NCBI GenBank assembly: GCA_036426205.1
Contig: CM071570.1
Span: 54,426,676 to 54,490,675 of the forward strand
Source: Ascaphus truei
Lineage: Eukaryota; Chordata; Amphibia; Anura; Ascaphidae
Length of the DNA: 64,000 nt
Direction: 5' to 3'
Positions within the stretch are counted from its first letter, which is position 1. The number at the start of each line of letters is the position of its first letter. The position numbers and the translations under genes were made by a program. Positions 1 through 10,225 of the stretch are shown here, piece after piece. The notes beneath the pieces were generated by a model. That model did not search any database. It was not told the DNA's origin and saw only the letters and a list, made by a program, of their open reading frames with translations.

Positions 1-206
1 TCATTTTCAAGTATGTCCTGGGCACAGAGTTAAAATACATGGTTACAAATACATAGTTACAATGAGTAAAAAGGGTTATACAGTACATCATATACAAGAC
101 ATTGCATGCACAGTTAAAGATAATATATATTATAGGCGTATATAACATTTATAGACCAGATTAAAATGTGAGACAGCTTTAGTTTTGAAAGAACTTAGAC
201 TGGTAG
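1..206 (-). mobile_element. L2-type LINE 3' fragment
   Basis: This matches the sequence at 46630-46860 over about 200 bases. On the minus strand it encodes a decayed LINE ORF2 tail containing SLSSFKTKAVSHFNL, resembling the conserved 'SL..FK..LK..LF' end of L2/CR1 reverse transcriptases, followed by a 3' untranslated stretch. The fragment runs off the window edge. It stops abruptly near 206 where the next, unrelated block begins. Confidence 0.7.
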
Positions 207-830
207 CCTGCGCTCCATCCCGAAGACCTCTGAATTTCACATTTTGTTTTCTCTTGTAGATCTTGCCTGCTCCTGCAGTCCAGCGATGCACCTCCCGAGT
301 GTCTCCACTACCGCTCCAGATCCGGCTGCAGCAAAGACACCGCCAGCCTCCCAACACTCCGGGAGCCGGCCACCCGACGTCTGGCGTGGCGTCCAGCTCC
401 CGTACCGGCTTTCCTCCACCGCAAGCAGCCAGGAGAAGAGGCCCCCCAAGAATCAATGGCAGGGCAATGCTGCACCGGTCCCCCCCATGGCCCGTGATAA
501 GTGTCTTCTGATCCAGGGGCTGCCCCCCCGATCGCACCCCCCCCCCCCCCCCCCCCCCCCAATGGCAAGCACTTTGAGAACCATTACCCTACTCCTGCTT
601 GCCATCTTCCAGCAGGTTAACCCTGGGGCTACCCTTGCAAGCACTCTGGGGGATCTAACAGCCCAAACCCCTGAGGGTCACGTTGGGTCCACAACCCCCA
701 CCCACCCGCCTCCCTTTCCGACACCCTTCAGGCCATAGCCAAGGGTTCGGGATCAGATGAGCATGATGATGATGATAGTGACAATGCTGTTGTAGATGTG
801 GCGTCCGTTTAGGCTATGTCAGACTGCGGT
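207..830 (+). other. Proline-rich GC-rich stretch with C-run, possibly the 5' part of the Ngaro-like element
   Basis: An open plus-strand frame at 244-738 encodes a proline- and serine-rich low-complexity peptide. It crosses a run of about 23 C residues at 538-560. A short acidic stretch rich in Asp follows at about 750-790. It may be the leader or N-terminal gag-like region of the element that continues to 4440, but I see no domain in it and do not call it a gene. Confidence 0.3.
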
Positions 831-1129
831 CTGGTTTTCACATCTTAAGAGGGGTAGGGGCAACGATAGCAATTCGGAAGCGCGTAATATGTCCGATAGA
901 GAGGAGCCCCAGGTTTTACGCACAAGAGGAAGCAGTTAACCTCTATAAACCAGTCTATGAAAGCCATGCAAGCTAGCAAGGGCAGGGAAGCGAGGACGCA
1001 GCCCAGGAAGCGCAGGTCAGGCTGGGACAGAGGGGTCACTTCAGATAACAGTAACAAGACGACCACATGCGCAACTAGCTCCCTGTACTCGCACCTTCCC
1101 CGCAAAAAACAGTGCACCATACGAAGGGG

Positions 1130-1900
1130 GCAATATATTAACATGTGTAAGCTATCCTTACAGGGTCAGGCAGAGAAAAAGCAAGTTCAGAAGGCGGGCG
1201 AGAACTGGTTTGCAGAAAAGCTTAAAACTCTCGATAACTGGAAATAAGGCTTCTATGTGTTGGCTCACTGCTTGATGTATAGCTATCCTGACATGGGGAT
1301 TGACATGATTACGTACATGTCTCCCATAAAGCGTACCGATAGACAGTATTGGGGCACAGCGGGATTCTAATGAGCAGGTTAGGCATAGGATGCAGGGGAA
1401 TGATAGACTAAACTTTGCGAACGAAGATGTCGACCTGGGGTTGGGCCTAGTCACGCCCGACAAGGGTGCAGGTCCCTTTACAAAGGGGTCAGAGCACGTG
1501 CAAGAAGGGTGGATGCTGGGAGTTTAATGACAAGCAGTGCACACTTGGGGCAGGGTGCAAGTTTAGACACGTATGTATACAGTGATGGGGTAGCAACCCC
1601 GGCAAAATTTGCTTCAAGCGCGCAGGAAGACATAACCATGGACAATCATTTGCTGCTTATAAAGACTTTAACACCAGGCAGTCTTAGCGGCTCCTAGCAG
1701 TGCTTGCGAGTGTACCCGACCGTGAAAAGGCACTGTTCCTAGAGGAGGGATTTAGGGAGGGTTTAAACATCCCAGTGCGGGGGGTAGTACAGGACAGGCA
1801 TGTGAAACACAATTTAAAATTGCCTACAGACCATGCAGAGATCTTTAGGTTAGTTAGTAGACACATTTGGCACGACTGAGATCCAGGGAGTTAAAGTAAA
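1130..1900 (+). pseudogene. Gag-like region with CCCH zinc knuckle (broken)
   Basis: At 1514-1576 one frame reads CWEFNDKQC, TLGAGC, KFRHVC, which gives Cys-X7-Cys-X5-Cys-X3-His, a CCCH knuckle as found in gag proteins of DIRS/Ngaro elements. Upstream, about 1215-1440, fragments such as LDNW, FYVLAHCLMYSYP and YWGTA can be read across stops and resemble the folded gag domain that precedes the knuckle. Downstream, at about 1700-1870, the peptide EKALFLEEGFREGLNIPV and then DHAEIFRLVSRHIW are readable and resemble the segment leading into the reverse transcriptase. The product would bind the element RNA. It is a pseudogene with several frameshifts. Confidence 0.6.
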
Positions 1901-2239
1901 AAGATTATTTTATGGATAGCAGAATTCTGTGTGACACCAGTTTCTTGCAGGAGATGTTTATTTATACGTATATGCAAAGTCAAAACTGTCAGGTGACCTT
2001 TAAATGCTATTATCACCATATAGGTTTTTTTCTTTGTGCACTAGCTTAATCCAGCCTACATTTTCTGTCACTACCCACGTGGGGAATCACGCAAGTGCAG
2101 AATATGAACTTTTACCTACTGTTAAATATCAATTTTAAAACATACGCAAAGAGCTCAAGCTAGGGCGCATGGCAGGCTCGTTCACCTCTTCCCCAACTGA
2201 TCATTTCCCCATTGGGCGTTGTCTTTAAAAAAAAAAAAA

Positions 2240-2480
2240 AAAAATGGCGTTCGGTAAACGATGCCATAGACCAGAACCTATGCAGCGTCCAGAGTCATTC
2301 GACACTGCCCTAGCCATCATAACACCATATGGGAAGGGTGCCCTCATGCCAAAAATTGACATAAAATCAGTCTTTCAGCTGCTACCCTTGGCCCCCAGCA
2401 GATTTAGATTCACGGGTTGAAAATTTGAAGGGGGATATTACATTGGCAAATGTCTCCGTATGGGATGAGCCATATCATGC
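2240..2480 (+). pseudogene. Reverse transcriptase N-terminal remnant
   Basis: One frame reads GKGALMPKIDIKSVFQLLP at about 2331-2387, then RFRFTG, a stop, KFEGGYYIGKCLRMG. This corresponds to the first catalytic-Asp block of the reverse-transcriptase palm (usual form 'LMAKIDIKSAFRLLP') and the following 'F.F.G.YYVD.CLPMG' block. The YADD block and everything after it are missing, because the recombinase starts within about 50 bases. The A-run at 2228-2244 precedes it. Confidence 0.65.
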
Positions 2481-2519
2481 GCCTAGGGCGGAATGACTAA
2501 TTGATATGTAACGGCTAGC

Positions 2520-3385
2520 TCCACAAATGTGTAAAACATTTAACACCGCCTGGCAGGAGTGGTGCGCGTTCAGGGAAGCCGCAAGGAGAAGGGGTAAGGT
2601 CAATAGCTCCCAACAGCAAATTAGCTTCCTACTCACCAAAAAACAGACAGGTATGTCATGGGCAAAGGCGGGTTGCACGTTGGCATGTATAGTCTTTTTT
2701 TCTCAAATCACGAAAAAGGGAAGACATTACCAAGGACTTCGTCACCAGGCTCATCCTGGTTGAGTGGGGCAGAAGGGACTGTAAGCAGAGGGATAAGAGG
2801 GGGCCGGTGACAGTGGCGAAGTTGGTAACCCTAAACAAGGTGTCAGAATCGGTATGCACAGGGCCCTACGAGATCAATCTGTTTAAAGCGGCCTTCATTT
2901 TTGCTTTTTTTCTGAGCATTTAGAGTGGGGGAATTGGTAGCAGCATCTAAGACTAGCAGGGACTCTGGTCTGTATTTCAGGCATGTGATAATCGGGGATA
3001 ACACCGTGGCATGCCGCATACACAAGTAAACAACTGATCAAACTGGCAAAGGTGCTTGGGTGCACCTAAAAAAAGCACAGGGACAGGAGGGTATGCCCTG
3101 CGAGGGCAGTGAGGCAATATGTCAAGCAGCGTCCGCAAGGGGGCGAGGCTTTTCTAGTGCATAGTGATCAAGCCACTTTAACAAAATTTCAGTTTAGCAT
3201 CATCTTTAAGGGCTGCTTGGGAGCGGGAGACTTAAATGCGGCTGACTTTGGGACACATTCCTTTAGGATAGGGGCAGCAACAGCAGCCGCAGAGCAGAGT
3301 CTGCCTGTTGAGCAGATTTTAAAAAAAAGGGGGGGGGTGGTTGAGATGTAACACATACAGGGCGTATATTAGGTCCAGGAAAGGT
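2520..3385 (+). pseudogene. Tyrosine recombinase of the Ngaro-like element (frameshifted)
   Basis: The enzyme would integrate a circular DNA copy of the retroelement by site-specific recombination. The N-terminal core-binding part is readable at 2527-2760 (TFNTAWQEWCAF and following helices). The catalytic part follows: AFRVGELV at 2916-2939 contains the first catalytic Arg, then RPQGGEAFLVHSDQ, then HSFRIGAATAAAE from 3256, the His-X-X-Arg box. After a G-run at 3329-3337 the frame shifts, and TYRAYIRS at 3353-3376 supplies the candidate catalytic Tyr. A stop at about 2915 and the G-run frameshift inactivate it. The HSFRIGAAT box is shared by Ngaro/DIRS and Crypton recombinases. The upstream reverse-transcriptase block favours the retrotransposon class. 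Confidence 0.78.
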
Positions 3386-3399
3386 AACATTTAAACATT

Positions 3400-3975
3400 G
3401 TGCAGTGCTAACATGTTTCTGTCTCCGTAGTGGGAAAACCAAGCATGGGTCACAAGGTCTGGCAGATAGGCCCGGTCAGGCTAGGGAGTCTGCAGCTGGG
3501 AATACCAAATGTATGAACATACGATGGCTGGGGAAGCCAGGAATGTGCTGGGGTTATTTGGTACCAACCACCACAAGAGCATTGGAAGAGTATAAAAGTA
3601 AGTCCTGGTTATTAATGATTCACCTGGACGGGAACGATCTTATGGCAACCAGAAATCGCTAGACACAATTCGCCAGATACAGACAGACTGCGCCAGATTT
3701 AAAGCCCTACAGGGGAGGCAGTCATTATTTGGTCGGAAATTATGCTAAGATTATTATGGAAGGGGGACTCCAGCTGGCTGAGAATTGAGAAAACCAGGAA
3801 AAAAGTGAACAAAGTTGTCAGTAAGTTCATCCTCTCTTGGAAAAGACAGGTAGGGAGACACATACAGTTTGAAGATCGGAGACATAATTGACACAGAAGT
3901 GACGGGGTGCACCTTATGGGCGAGGGTTTAGACATCTTTATCTGGAATCTCAGTTTATCGCTACAAGCAATAAGC
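3400..3975 (+). pseudogene. SGNH-hydrolase-like domain (frameshifted)
   Basis: The plus strand at about 3515-3660 reads IRWLGKPGMCWGYLVP and then LLMIHLDGNDL, the latter being the Gly-X-Asn-Asp block of SGNH/GDSL hydrolases (DGND at 3627-3638). In another frame DGVHLMGEGLDIF begins at 3901, giving the Asp-X-X-His block that carries the catalytic acid and base. The two catalytic blocks are about 270 bases apart, which is a normal spacing for this fold. An SGNH hydrolase gene is known in some Ngaro elements. Its role there is not established. The nucleophile Ser block near the start is not clear here, and stops lie between the blocks. Confidence 0.65.
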
Positions 3976-4336
3976 AATCAGAGTGTAGGGTCATAGCTTG
4001 GGTTGGGTGTTCGTCCCCAGTAAGTGGCCTTAATGGGTCCTCCTGGTGGCAGAACTGTCAGGCCAGTCAGCTTAAGGGTGCCGGGAAACGCCAATAATTG
4101 AGGCACCCACTTATGCGGTTGGGCTGTAGCCCTGGCCCAAGTCTTAGGATGCTGAGATCCAATTTATGTGGCTGGGCCCAGGCGGAAAGAAGCGGGGACT
4201 GGGTGTGGAGCATTTCCCAGCAGGGTGGTGAGACCAACGGGGGTCTCCCGCCATGCTAGTTGAGAGGCACAGGGTCATCTGCATACAGGGACTAGCGGGC
4301 TGGCTGACAGTTTCATTTTTCAAAAGTTGTTTAAAT

Positions 4337-4343
4337 GAATAAA
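4337..4343 (+). terminator. Polyadenylation signal near the end of the Ngaro-like element
   Basis: AATAAAG occurs 3' of the hydrolase region, in the same orientation as the coding remnants and about 100 bases before recognisable element sequence fades out. Confidence 0.4.
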
Positions 4344-4745
4344 GCTGTGACCTTAATTTACTTCCACAAAACTGTGTGGTCTCCATTTTTGTATGGGGTA
4401 ACAAATCATGGGTTAGGCACACTAAGCCTTTATTGATTTACGAACAGTAAACAATTTAGTCCAGGTGTGAGTGGAAGTAGTCTTGAAAATTCGTGCAGCG
4501 CAGATTTGAATAACTGGGAATGGATCAAATAAAACACAAAAATAGTGCAACCTGTTCCTATTTAAAAGCTATAGCGTAGAAAGAGTTGAGAAAAGGTGCA
4601 CTCACATTTCTCAAAATGAAAAAACGCTTATCACTATGGGTCACATCAGATAAGGAATTGGCTGGCTCAGCTTATAGGATTCGCCTTCTGGATGGCTTGT
4701 AATATGGAGGTTCTGGATATCCCAAAAAAGAGAGAAGCAAACAAT

Positions 4746-5160
4746 AGTGCAGACAATCCAACCATATTTTCAGCTATCTGAAAGAGCTTCTAGTTCGCTA
4801 TGCTCCAATTCACTCACTTCGATCTGCAGATGAAGGAGTCATAACAGTTCCCAGAATCTCCTTGACTTCCTTTGGGGCCCGAGCTATTAGCAACGCTGCT
4901 CTCACTCTTTGGAACAGTCTGCCGTGTACAGTTCGAGAGGCCCCCTCTCTGGGAATCTATAAAAACGGGCTCAAGACGTACCTGTTTACCCAGACATTTA
5001 ATTAATGAAGCACAACCTGTCCAGCGTTTAATAGCTACAGTACCGTCCCATCCTGTAAAGCATCTTTCCTTGTGTTTGGTCTCTTTTATAACCTTGCATT
5101 TTAAGTCCCATTGGGAGAAAAAAGCGCTATATAAAGTTATTATTATTAAAAAGGCAGAGA
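4746..5160 (+). mobile_element. L2-type LINE 3' end
   Basis: The plus strand encodes the C-terminus of an L2 ORF2: RYAPIHSLRSADEG, VPRISLTSFGARAISNAA, LWNSLPCTVREAPSLG and GLKTYLF are readable in one frame. These match the conserved end of L2 reverse-transcriptase proteins. A 3' untranslated part follows that ends GCGCTATATAAAG plus a short ATT microsatellite, typical of this LINE group. It is truncated at its 5' side near 4746. Confidence 0.8.
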
Positions 5161-5589
5161 ACATCTACATTGACACTCACAGTGTTCCCATAGGCCATGC
5201 ACACAAAGGTTATCAAAACTTTGACTGGAAGTAGACTGAAGGTCCAGCAATTTAAATTTAGTATGTGTCATCTTTTTAGGAATAGAAACATGAACAAGAT
5301 CAAACCGCAATATAGTATCACCTACCACGTACTTCTATTTCCACCCCATCCTAAGTTCAAGTTTTCTGCACTACAAGTGGCATTTCAGCCCAAACATGTG
5401 AAGTGCAGTGATGACAGTTTAAAGTACAAAAATAAATGGTTTGTCACTCCAACTTGATAGATATTGAACTATTTAAAGAGGAATGCAAGCAGAGTTGACA
5501 TTCAAGCCTCGGCAAATCTCTGAAACATACTGGAGTCGTGAAAATATATTGAAATATATGTGGCATACGTTTTCCTAAGAATATATATA

Positions 5590-5700
5590 TATATATAAAA
5601 TCAAAAATAAATAGATGATACCGTTCTGTGGCTAACGAAATGCTTTTATTTGTGCGAGCTTTCGAGATACACTGATCTCTTCTTCCGGCGATGTTACAAT
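5590..5700 (-). repeat. LINE/Penelope-type 3' tail fragment
   Basis: On the minus strand this reads GAAGAGATCAGTGTATCTCG, then AAAGCTCGCACAAATAAAAGC and a TATA-rich tail. This short motif recurs in fish and frog genomes as a retroelement tail. Its exact family is not resolved here. Confidence 0.45.
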
Positions 5701-5714
5701 GAATGAAGCAAGCA

Positions 5715-6050
5715 AAAGGTATGACCTGGGATCAGAGGCCTGTGATGCAGGGATAGTCAGGTCCAATTCCGGGGTCGAGGCAGGTGGAAAGCAGGGGTAA
5801 ACATGTCCAAGCAGACGTTCAAACACGAGCAGACAAACACAGGAGCAAAGGAAGAGCTCAAGCAAAAACAAGTAACAGAGTACTTTGCACGAGCAAAGAC
5901 AGAGAGCAACTGCCTGATATTTAAAGGCCAGATGCAGGCAATAGAGGACCAGAAATAGACTGACATCCTGTCGGCAGCAATCTTAGGTGAGGCAAAATAT
6001 GACATGGTCCGTCGGCCATCTTGGTATCCAGACAAATCCCTTATACAATA
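5715..6050. mobile_element. LTR-like fragment related to 23870-24120
   Basis: Blocks such as GACCTGGGATCAGAGGCCTG, GTCCAATTC, GGTCGAGGCAGG and AGAGTACTTTGCAC recur in the same order at 23870-24100. A TATTTAAAGG box lies near 5920. The composition resembles the solo LTR at 50313-50885. Ends and target duplications are not visible, so it is a fragment. Confidence 0.5.
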
Positions 6051-6090
6051 CAACTAAATGAAAGTTTTTGGGGGTACTAAAAGACAACTA

Positions 6091-6421
6091 CAGGCATACC
6101 CCACTTTAAGTACACTCACTTTAAGTACACTCGCGAGTAAGGACATATCGCCCAATAGGCAAACGGCAGCTCACGCATGCGCCTGTCATCACATCCTGAA
6201 CAGCAATACCGGCTCCCTACCTGTACCGAAGCTGTGCGCAAGCGGGGAGACTATAGAGCCTGTTACAAATGCGTTATTTACATCAGTTATGCACGTATAT
6301 GACGAATGCAGTACAGTACATGCATCAATAAGTGGGAAAAGGTAGTGCTTCACTTTAAGTACATTTTCGCTTTACATACATGCTCCGGTCCCATTGCGTA
6401 CGTTAATGCGGGGTATGCCTG
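6091..6421. mobile_element. Tigger/pogo-like MITE, copy 1
   Basis: A 331-bp element starts CAGGCATACCCC and ends GGGGTATGCCTG as an inverted terminal repeat, and is flanked by TA on both sides (6089-6090 and 6422-6423). A second copy at 52795-53125 differs at about nine positions. There is no transposase, so it is non-autonomous. The open frame it carries is conserved between copies only because the DNA is. Confidence 0.85.
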
Positions 6422-6634
6422 TATATGATACATATTATTGAAGAAACAACCAGGAGAGGGGCAATACTGGATTTGGTAATATCAAACGATGTAGAAGCAA
6501 TAACAAATATTGAAATCCAGGAACATTTGGGAAACCGTGATCATAAAATCACCACATTTAATATAAATGATCAAAAACAATATTATATGGGTTCAACTAA
6601 GACTTTAAAGTTTAGAAAGGCAGATTTTAATAAA

Positions 6635-6823
6635 TACATACAGGACACCTACAAGCTCATATTAAACCCCCAAAATAACTACAACATATATATAAGCGTA
6701 TAAGTGTCACAAAGGAGTGCTACTGAGCATGGCAATATATATTTAAAACCAGAGACAGAACATGAAACACAGACAGAGCTCAGTGCTACATCCAATGAAA
6801 CTTATACACGGTACAGTGCCTAA

Positions 6824-6868
<45 letters not shown>

Positions 6869-7614
6869 TATCTTTTGAATAAAATGGTCTTTTAGTTTAA
6901 CTCTTTAGCCAAAGGGTTGTAAGCCCTTGAGCCCCTACCGTGTATAAGTTTCATTGGATGTAGCACTGAGCTCTGTCTGTGTTTCATGTTCTGTCTCTGG
7001 TTTTAAATATATATTGCCATGCTCAGTAGCACTCCTCTGTGACACTTATACGCTTATATATATGTTGTGGTTATTTTGGGGGTTCAATATGAGCTTGTAG
7101 GTGTCCTGTATGTTTTACAATCCTTGTTCAGCTGGTCTTAGCTGATTGGAGGGTGGCACCTCCTCCCTAGTTTGAAGCTCACCTCCTCCCACTTTCAAAT
7201 GGTTAAAAGCTCACTCCATTGCATCTCCCACTCTCAGGGGAACTTGCTTGCTTGCAGTTTGATTGTGACAAATCTAATACAGAGTGCTTATCCTGGTAAT
7301 GTACAGATTAATAAGAGCTTCAATCAGACTTAGAACTATGCAACTAATTTTGACAGATTTATTATAAATCATTCTTCCTGGTAATGCACAGGTTATTAAG
7401 AATTTATATTAGTGTTAGGTACCCTTGAGATGTGGTCTGCCGTGTAGGGGCTCAAGGGTTTACAACACTTTGGCCAAAGAGTTAAACTAAAAGACCATTT
7501 TATTCAAAAGATATCCATCTATCTATATTGATATAGGCACTGTACCGTGTATAAGTTTCATTGGATGTAGCACTGAGCTCTGTCTGTGTTTCATGTTCTG
7601 TCTCTGGTTTTAAA
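6635..7614. mobile_element. Snap-back insertion inside the CR1 LINE
   Basis: About 980 bases are inserted between two copies of CAGATTTTAATAAA (6621-6634 and 7615-7628), a 14-bp target duplication. Inside, 6636-6813 and 6936-7113 are inverted repeats of about 178 bp. Another inverted pair joins 6862-6935 with 7440-7520. The first 72 bases of the inner arm are repeated again at 7543-7614. An AT microsatellite sits in the loop at 6830-6866. It has no recognisable coding capacity. Its motif AACTCTTTRGCCAAAG-like is echoed at 55310-55345. Confidence 0.7.
6830..6866. repeat. AT microsatellite
   Basis: Alternating TA sequence in the loop of the inverted repeat at 6636-7113. Confidence 0.9.
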
Positions 7615-9463
7615 CAGATTTTAATAAACTCAGGAATAATCTACAAGGAATACATTGGGATTATATTTTTGCAGGGAGAAATGTGAAAGATAAATGGGCA
7701 GTCTGTAAAACATTGTTAGAAAAGCTTCCTTATACCCATGGATAATAAATATAAAAGAAAAAAGTCTAAACCAATATGGCTAAATAAACAGGTAGAGAAT
7801 GAAATGGAAAGGAAGAGGCAGGCGTTTAGAGTCTCAAAGTCAGAAGGGACAGAGGCATATCAGAATTATAAGGAATGTAACAAAAGTTGCAAAAGGGCAA
7901 ACAAATTAGCAAAAATTGAAAATATAAAAAAGGATTGAAATAAAAAGTAAGATCAACCCTAAAAAGTTCTTTAAGTACCTTAATAACAAAAACAATAGAA
8001 AATAAAGTATAGGACCCTTTCAGTGTTAGATGGGCAGGCAAATTATTGTAGATAAGGAAAAATCAGAGGTATTCAACACATTATTTGCCTCTGTACTTAC
8101 CAGGAAGGAATCAATTGCAAAAATAGTGCCAGAGGAGAAAGCCACAACCTCTATATTACTAACAATTGGTTAACTGAGGAAGAAGTACATAGGTGGCTTG
8201 ATAAAATTAATGTAAATAAGGCACCTGGCCCTGATGGCATACTTCCAAGAGTTCTTAAGGAGCTAGTTCAGTAATAGCCAAACCATTCCATTTAATATTC
8301 AAGGACTACATTTCCACAGGCTCAGTGTCACAAGATTGGACTGAATCAGACGTGGTACCTACATCTAAAAAAAGGGGATCGCAACCAGGGAATTACAAAC
8401 CTGTAAGCCTAACATCAATAGCAGGGAAGCTACTTGAAGGTCTAGTATGGGATAATATTCATGAATACCTAATGGCTAACAAAATTAATAGTAATAGTCA
8501 GCATGGATTTATGAAGGATAGATCATGCCAAAATAACCTTATTCATTTCTTTGAGGAGGTAAGTAGGAATTTAGCCCCGGGTAATGCAGTTTATGTTGTT
8601 TACTTACATTTTTGCAAAGGCTTTCAATACAGGGCCACACAAGAGGTTACTGTACAAAATAAAGGAAATTGGTCTCAGTAAAAATATTTGCACCTCGATT
8701 GAAAACTGGTTGAAGGATAGACAACAGAGTTGTCATAAATGGGACTTTTTCAAGTTGGGATAAAGTTGTGAGGGATCCCCGATTTTTAACTTGTTTATTG
8801 ATGACTGAGGTTGGCATAGAGAGCAAAGTCTCCATCTTTGCTGATTACACTAAATTGTGTAAGGTTGTAAAATCAGAGCAGGATGTAATTCTCTCCGGAA
8901 GGACTTGGATAGTCTAGAAATTTGGGCAGGTAAATGATAGATGAGGTTTAATACAAATAAATGTAAGATTATGCATTTGGGAAACAAGAATACGCAGACG
9001 ATTTACAAATTAAATTAGGCAAAATTAGGTCAATCCTTGATGGAGAAGGATTTAGGAGTGCTTGTAGACAGTATGTTTAGGAATAGTGCCCAATGGCATG
9101 CAGTAGCTGCAAAGACAAACAAGATCTTATATTGCATTAAACGGGGAAGGGAAGTAAACATAATTATGCCCCTTTATAAAACATTAGTAAGATCACACCT
9201 TGAATGTGGAGTACAGTTTTGGGCACCACTCCATACAAAAGACATTATAGAACTAGAAAAAGTGCAGAAAAGAGTCACAAAATGAATAGAGGGGTTGAAA
9301 ATCCGACTTAGGAGAGGCTAGCTAGATTAGATTACATTCGAAAATACGCGTCCAAGAGGGGATATGATAACTATATACAAATATATATTTGGGGCAATAA
9401 AAGGAGCTTTCAAAATTACTACACATCCCAAGGGCAGTACAAACGACACAGGGTCATACCTAA

Positions 9464-9807
9464 GGCTGCGCTTATAGTGAGCACTGCATTGCTTGCTCGC
9501 GTCCGCGTGATGTCACACGCCGCCATCGCTATAGCGAAAGTTGCATTTGAGTAGTGCGATTTCGCTGGCGGCAAGGGGCGGTGACGTCAGCAAGGGGGAT
9601 AGCACAAAAGGCAAGATGGAGATGTGATTGGTTTGCCGCCAGTCACGTGATGCGGCTGTCGCTGTGTATCGCTAAATCATTTGTCTTCTGTGCTTTTGGT
9701 CTTCATGTCGCTATGCCGGGCCGCCGCACCCACTTTGGGTACCCGCGACGGACTTCAGGTACTAGTTTTGGCTCTGCGTGCCATCGCCATAACTATAAGC
9801 GCGGCCT
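9464..9807. mobile_element. Harbinger-like MITE in the CR1 tail
   Basis: The termini GGCTGCGCTTATAGT and ACTATAAGCGCGGCC are inverted repeats, flanked by TAA at 9461-9463 and 9808-9810. Removing it restores the CR1 sequence CATACC-TTAAGGTTGG. The interior is CpG-rich and contains a TGACGTCA palindrome and CACGTGA. The 3-bp TAA duplication fits the PIF/Harbinger superfamily. Confidence 0.75.
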
Positions 9808-10225
9808 TAAGGTTGGAGGAAAGGAGATTTCACCAGCAACAAAGGAAAGGGTTCTTTACAGTAAGGGCAGTTAAAATGTGGAATTCATTACCCATGGAGA
9901 CTGTGATGGCAGATACAATAGATATAGTATCTTCAAAAAGGAAAGGTAGGTAGGGATATACCAAATACATAAACATGGGAAGGGTATTGATCAAGGGAGA
10001 AATCTGATTGCCATTATTTAGAGTCAGTTAGGATTTTATTTTCCCCTTATGAGATAGCATTGGATGATGTTTCATTGGGGGTTTTTTTTTTGTTGCCTTC
10101 CTCTGGATCAAAACACCGTAAATACAAATATAGGATAAGTATGTGTATCCAAATTTAGCATAGGTTGAACTTGATGGACACATGTATTTTTTCCAACCTC
10201 ATCTACTATGCAAATATGTATATTG

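Larger units (their letters stand above)
560..4440 (+). mobile_element. Decayed Ngaro/DIRS-type tyrosine-recombinase retrotransposon
   Basis: Four coding remnants lie in the same strand and in the order expected for this retrotransposon class. They are a gag-like region with a CCCH zinc knuckle (about 1130-1900), the N-terminal part of a reverse transcriptase (about 2240-2480), a tyrosine recombinase (about 2520-3385) and an SGNH-hydrolase-like region (about 3400-3975). Frames are broken many times by stops and indels. The reverse transcriptase lacks the YADD half and RNase H, which points to an internal deletion near 2480. A polyadenylation signal AATAAA sits near 4338. Ngaro elements with an extra SGNH hydrolase are known from fish and amphibians. 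Terminal repeats were not identified, so the borders are approximate. Confidence 0.75.
6424..10225 (+). mobile_element. CR1-type LINE, interrupted by two later insertions
   Basis: This is a decayed CR1 retrotransposon read on the plus strand. At 6425-6634 the end of the endonuclease domain is readable (EETTRRGAILDLVISN, LGNRDH). After the insertion at 6635-7614, the element resumes with the linker and reverse transcriptase: KPVSLTSIAGKLLEGLV, INSNSQHGFMKDRSC. The C-terminal EKDLGVLVD, LYKTLVRSHLE and QFWAPLHTKDI follow at 9037-9285. A second insertion (9464-9807) interrupts the tail, and CR1 resumes with RRFHQQQRKGFF coding and the 3' untranslated region to about 10225. Frameshifts and stops are frequent, so it is inactive. 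The region upstream of 6424 is replaced by the Tigger-like MITE. Confidence 0.85.

Noticed and set aside
244..738. 164-codon proline-rich open frame
   Set aside because: Low-complexity composition with a C-run and no conserved motif. At most it is a leader or gag N-terminus of the neighbouring retroelement.
6058..6345. Open frame of 95 codons in the Tigger-like MITE, similar to one at 52729-53049
   Set aside because: The frame is shared only because the two MITE copies are about 97 percent identical. It starts outside the element and has no domain.
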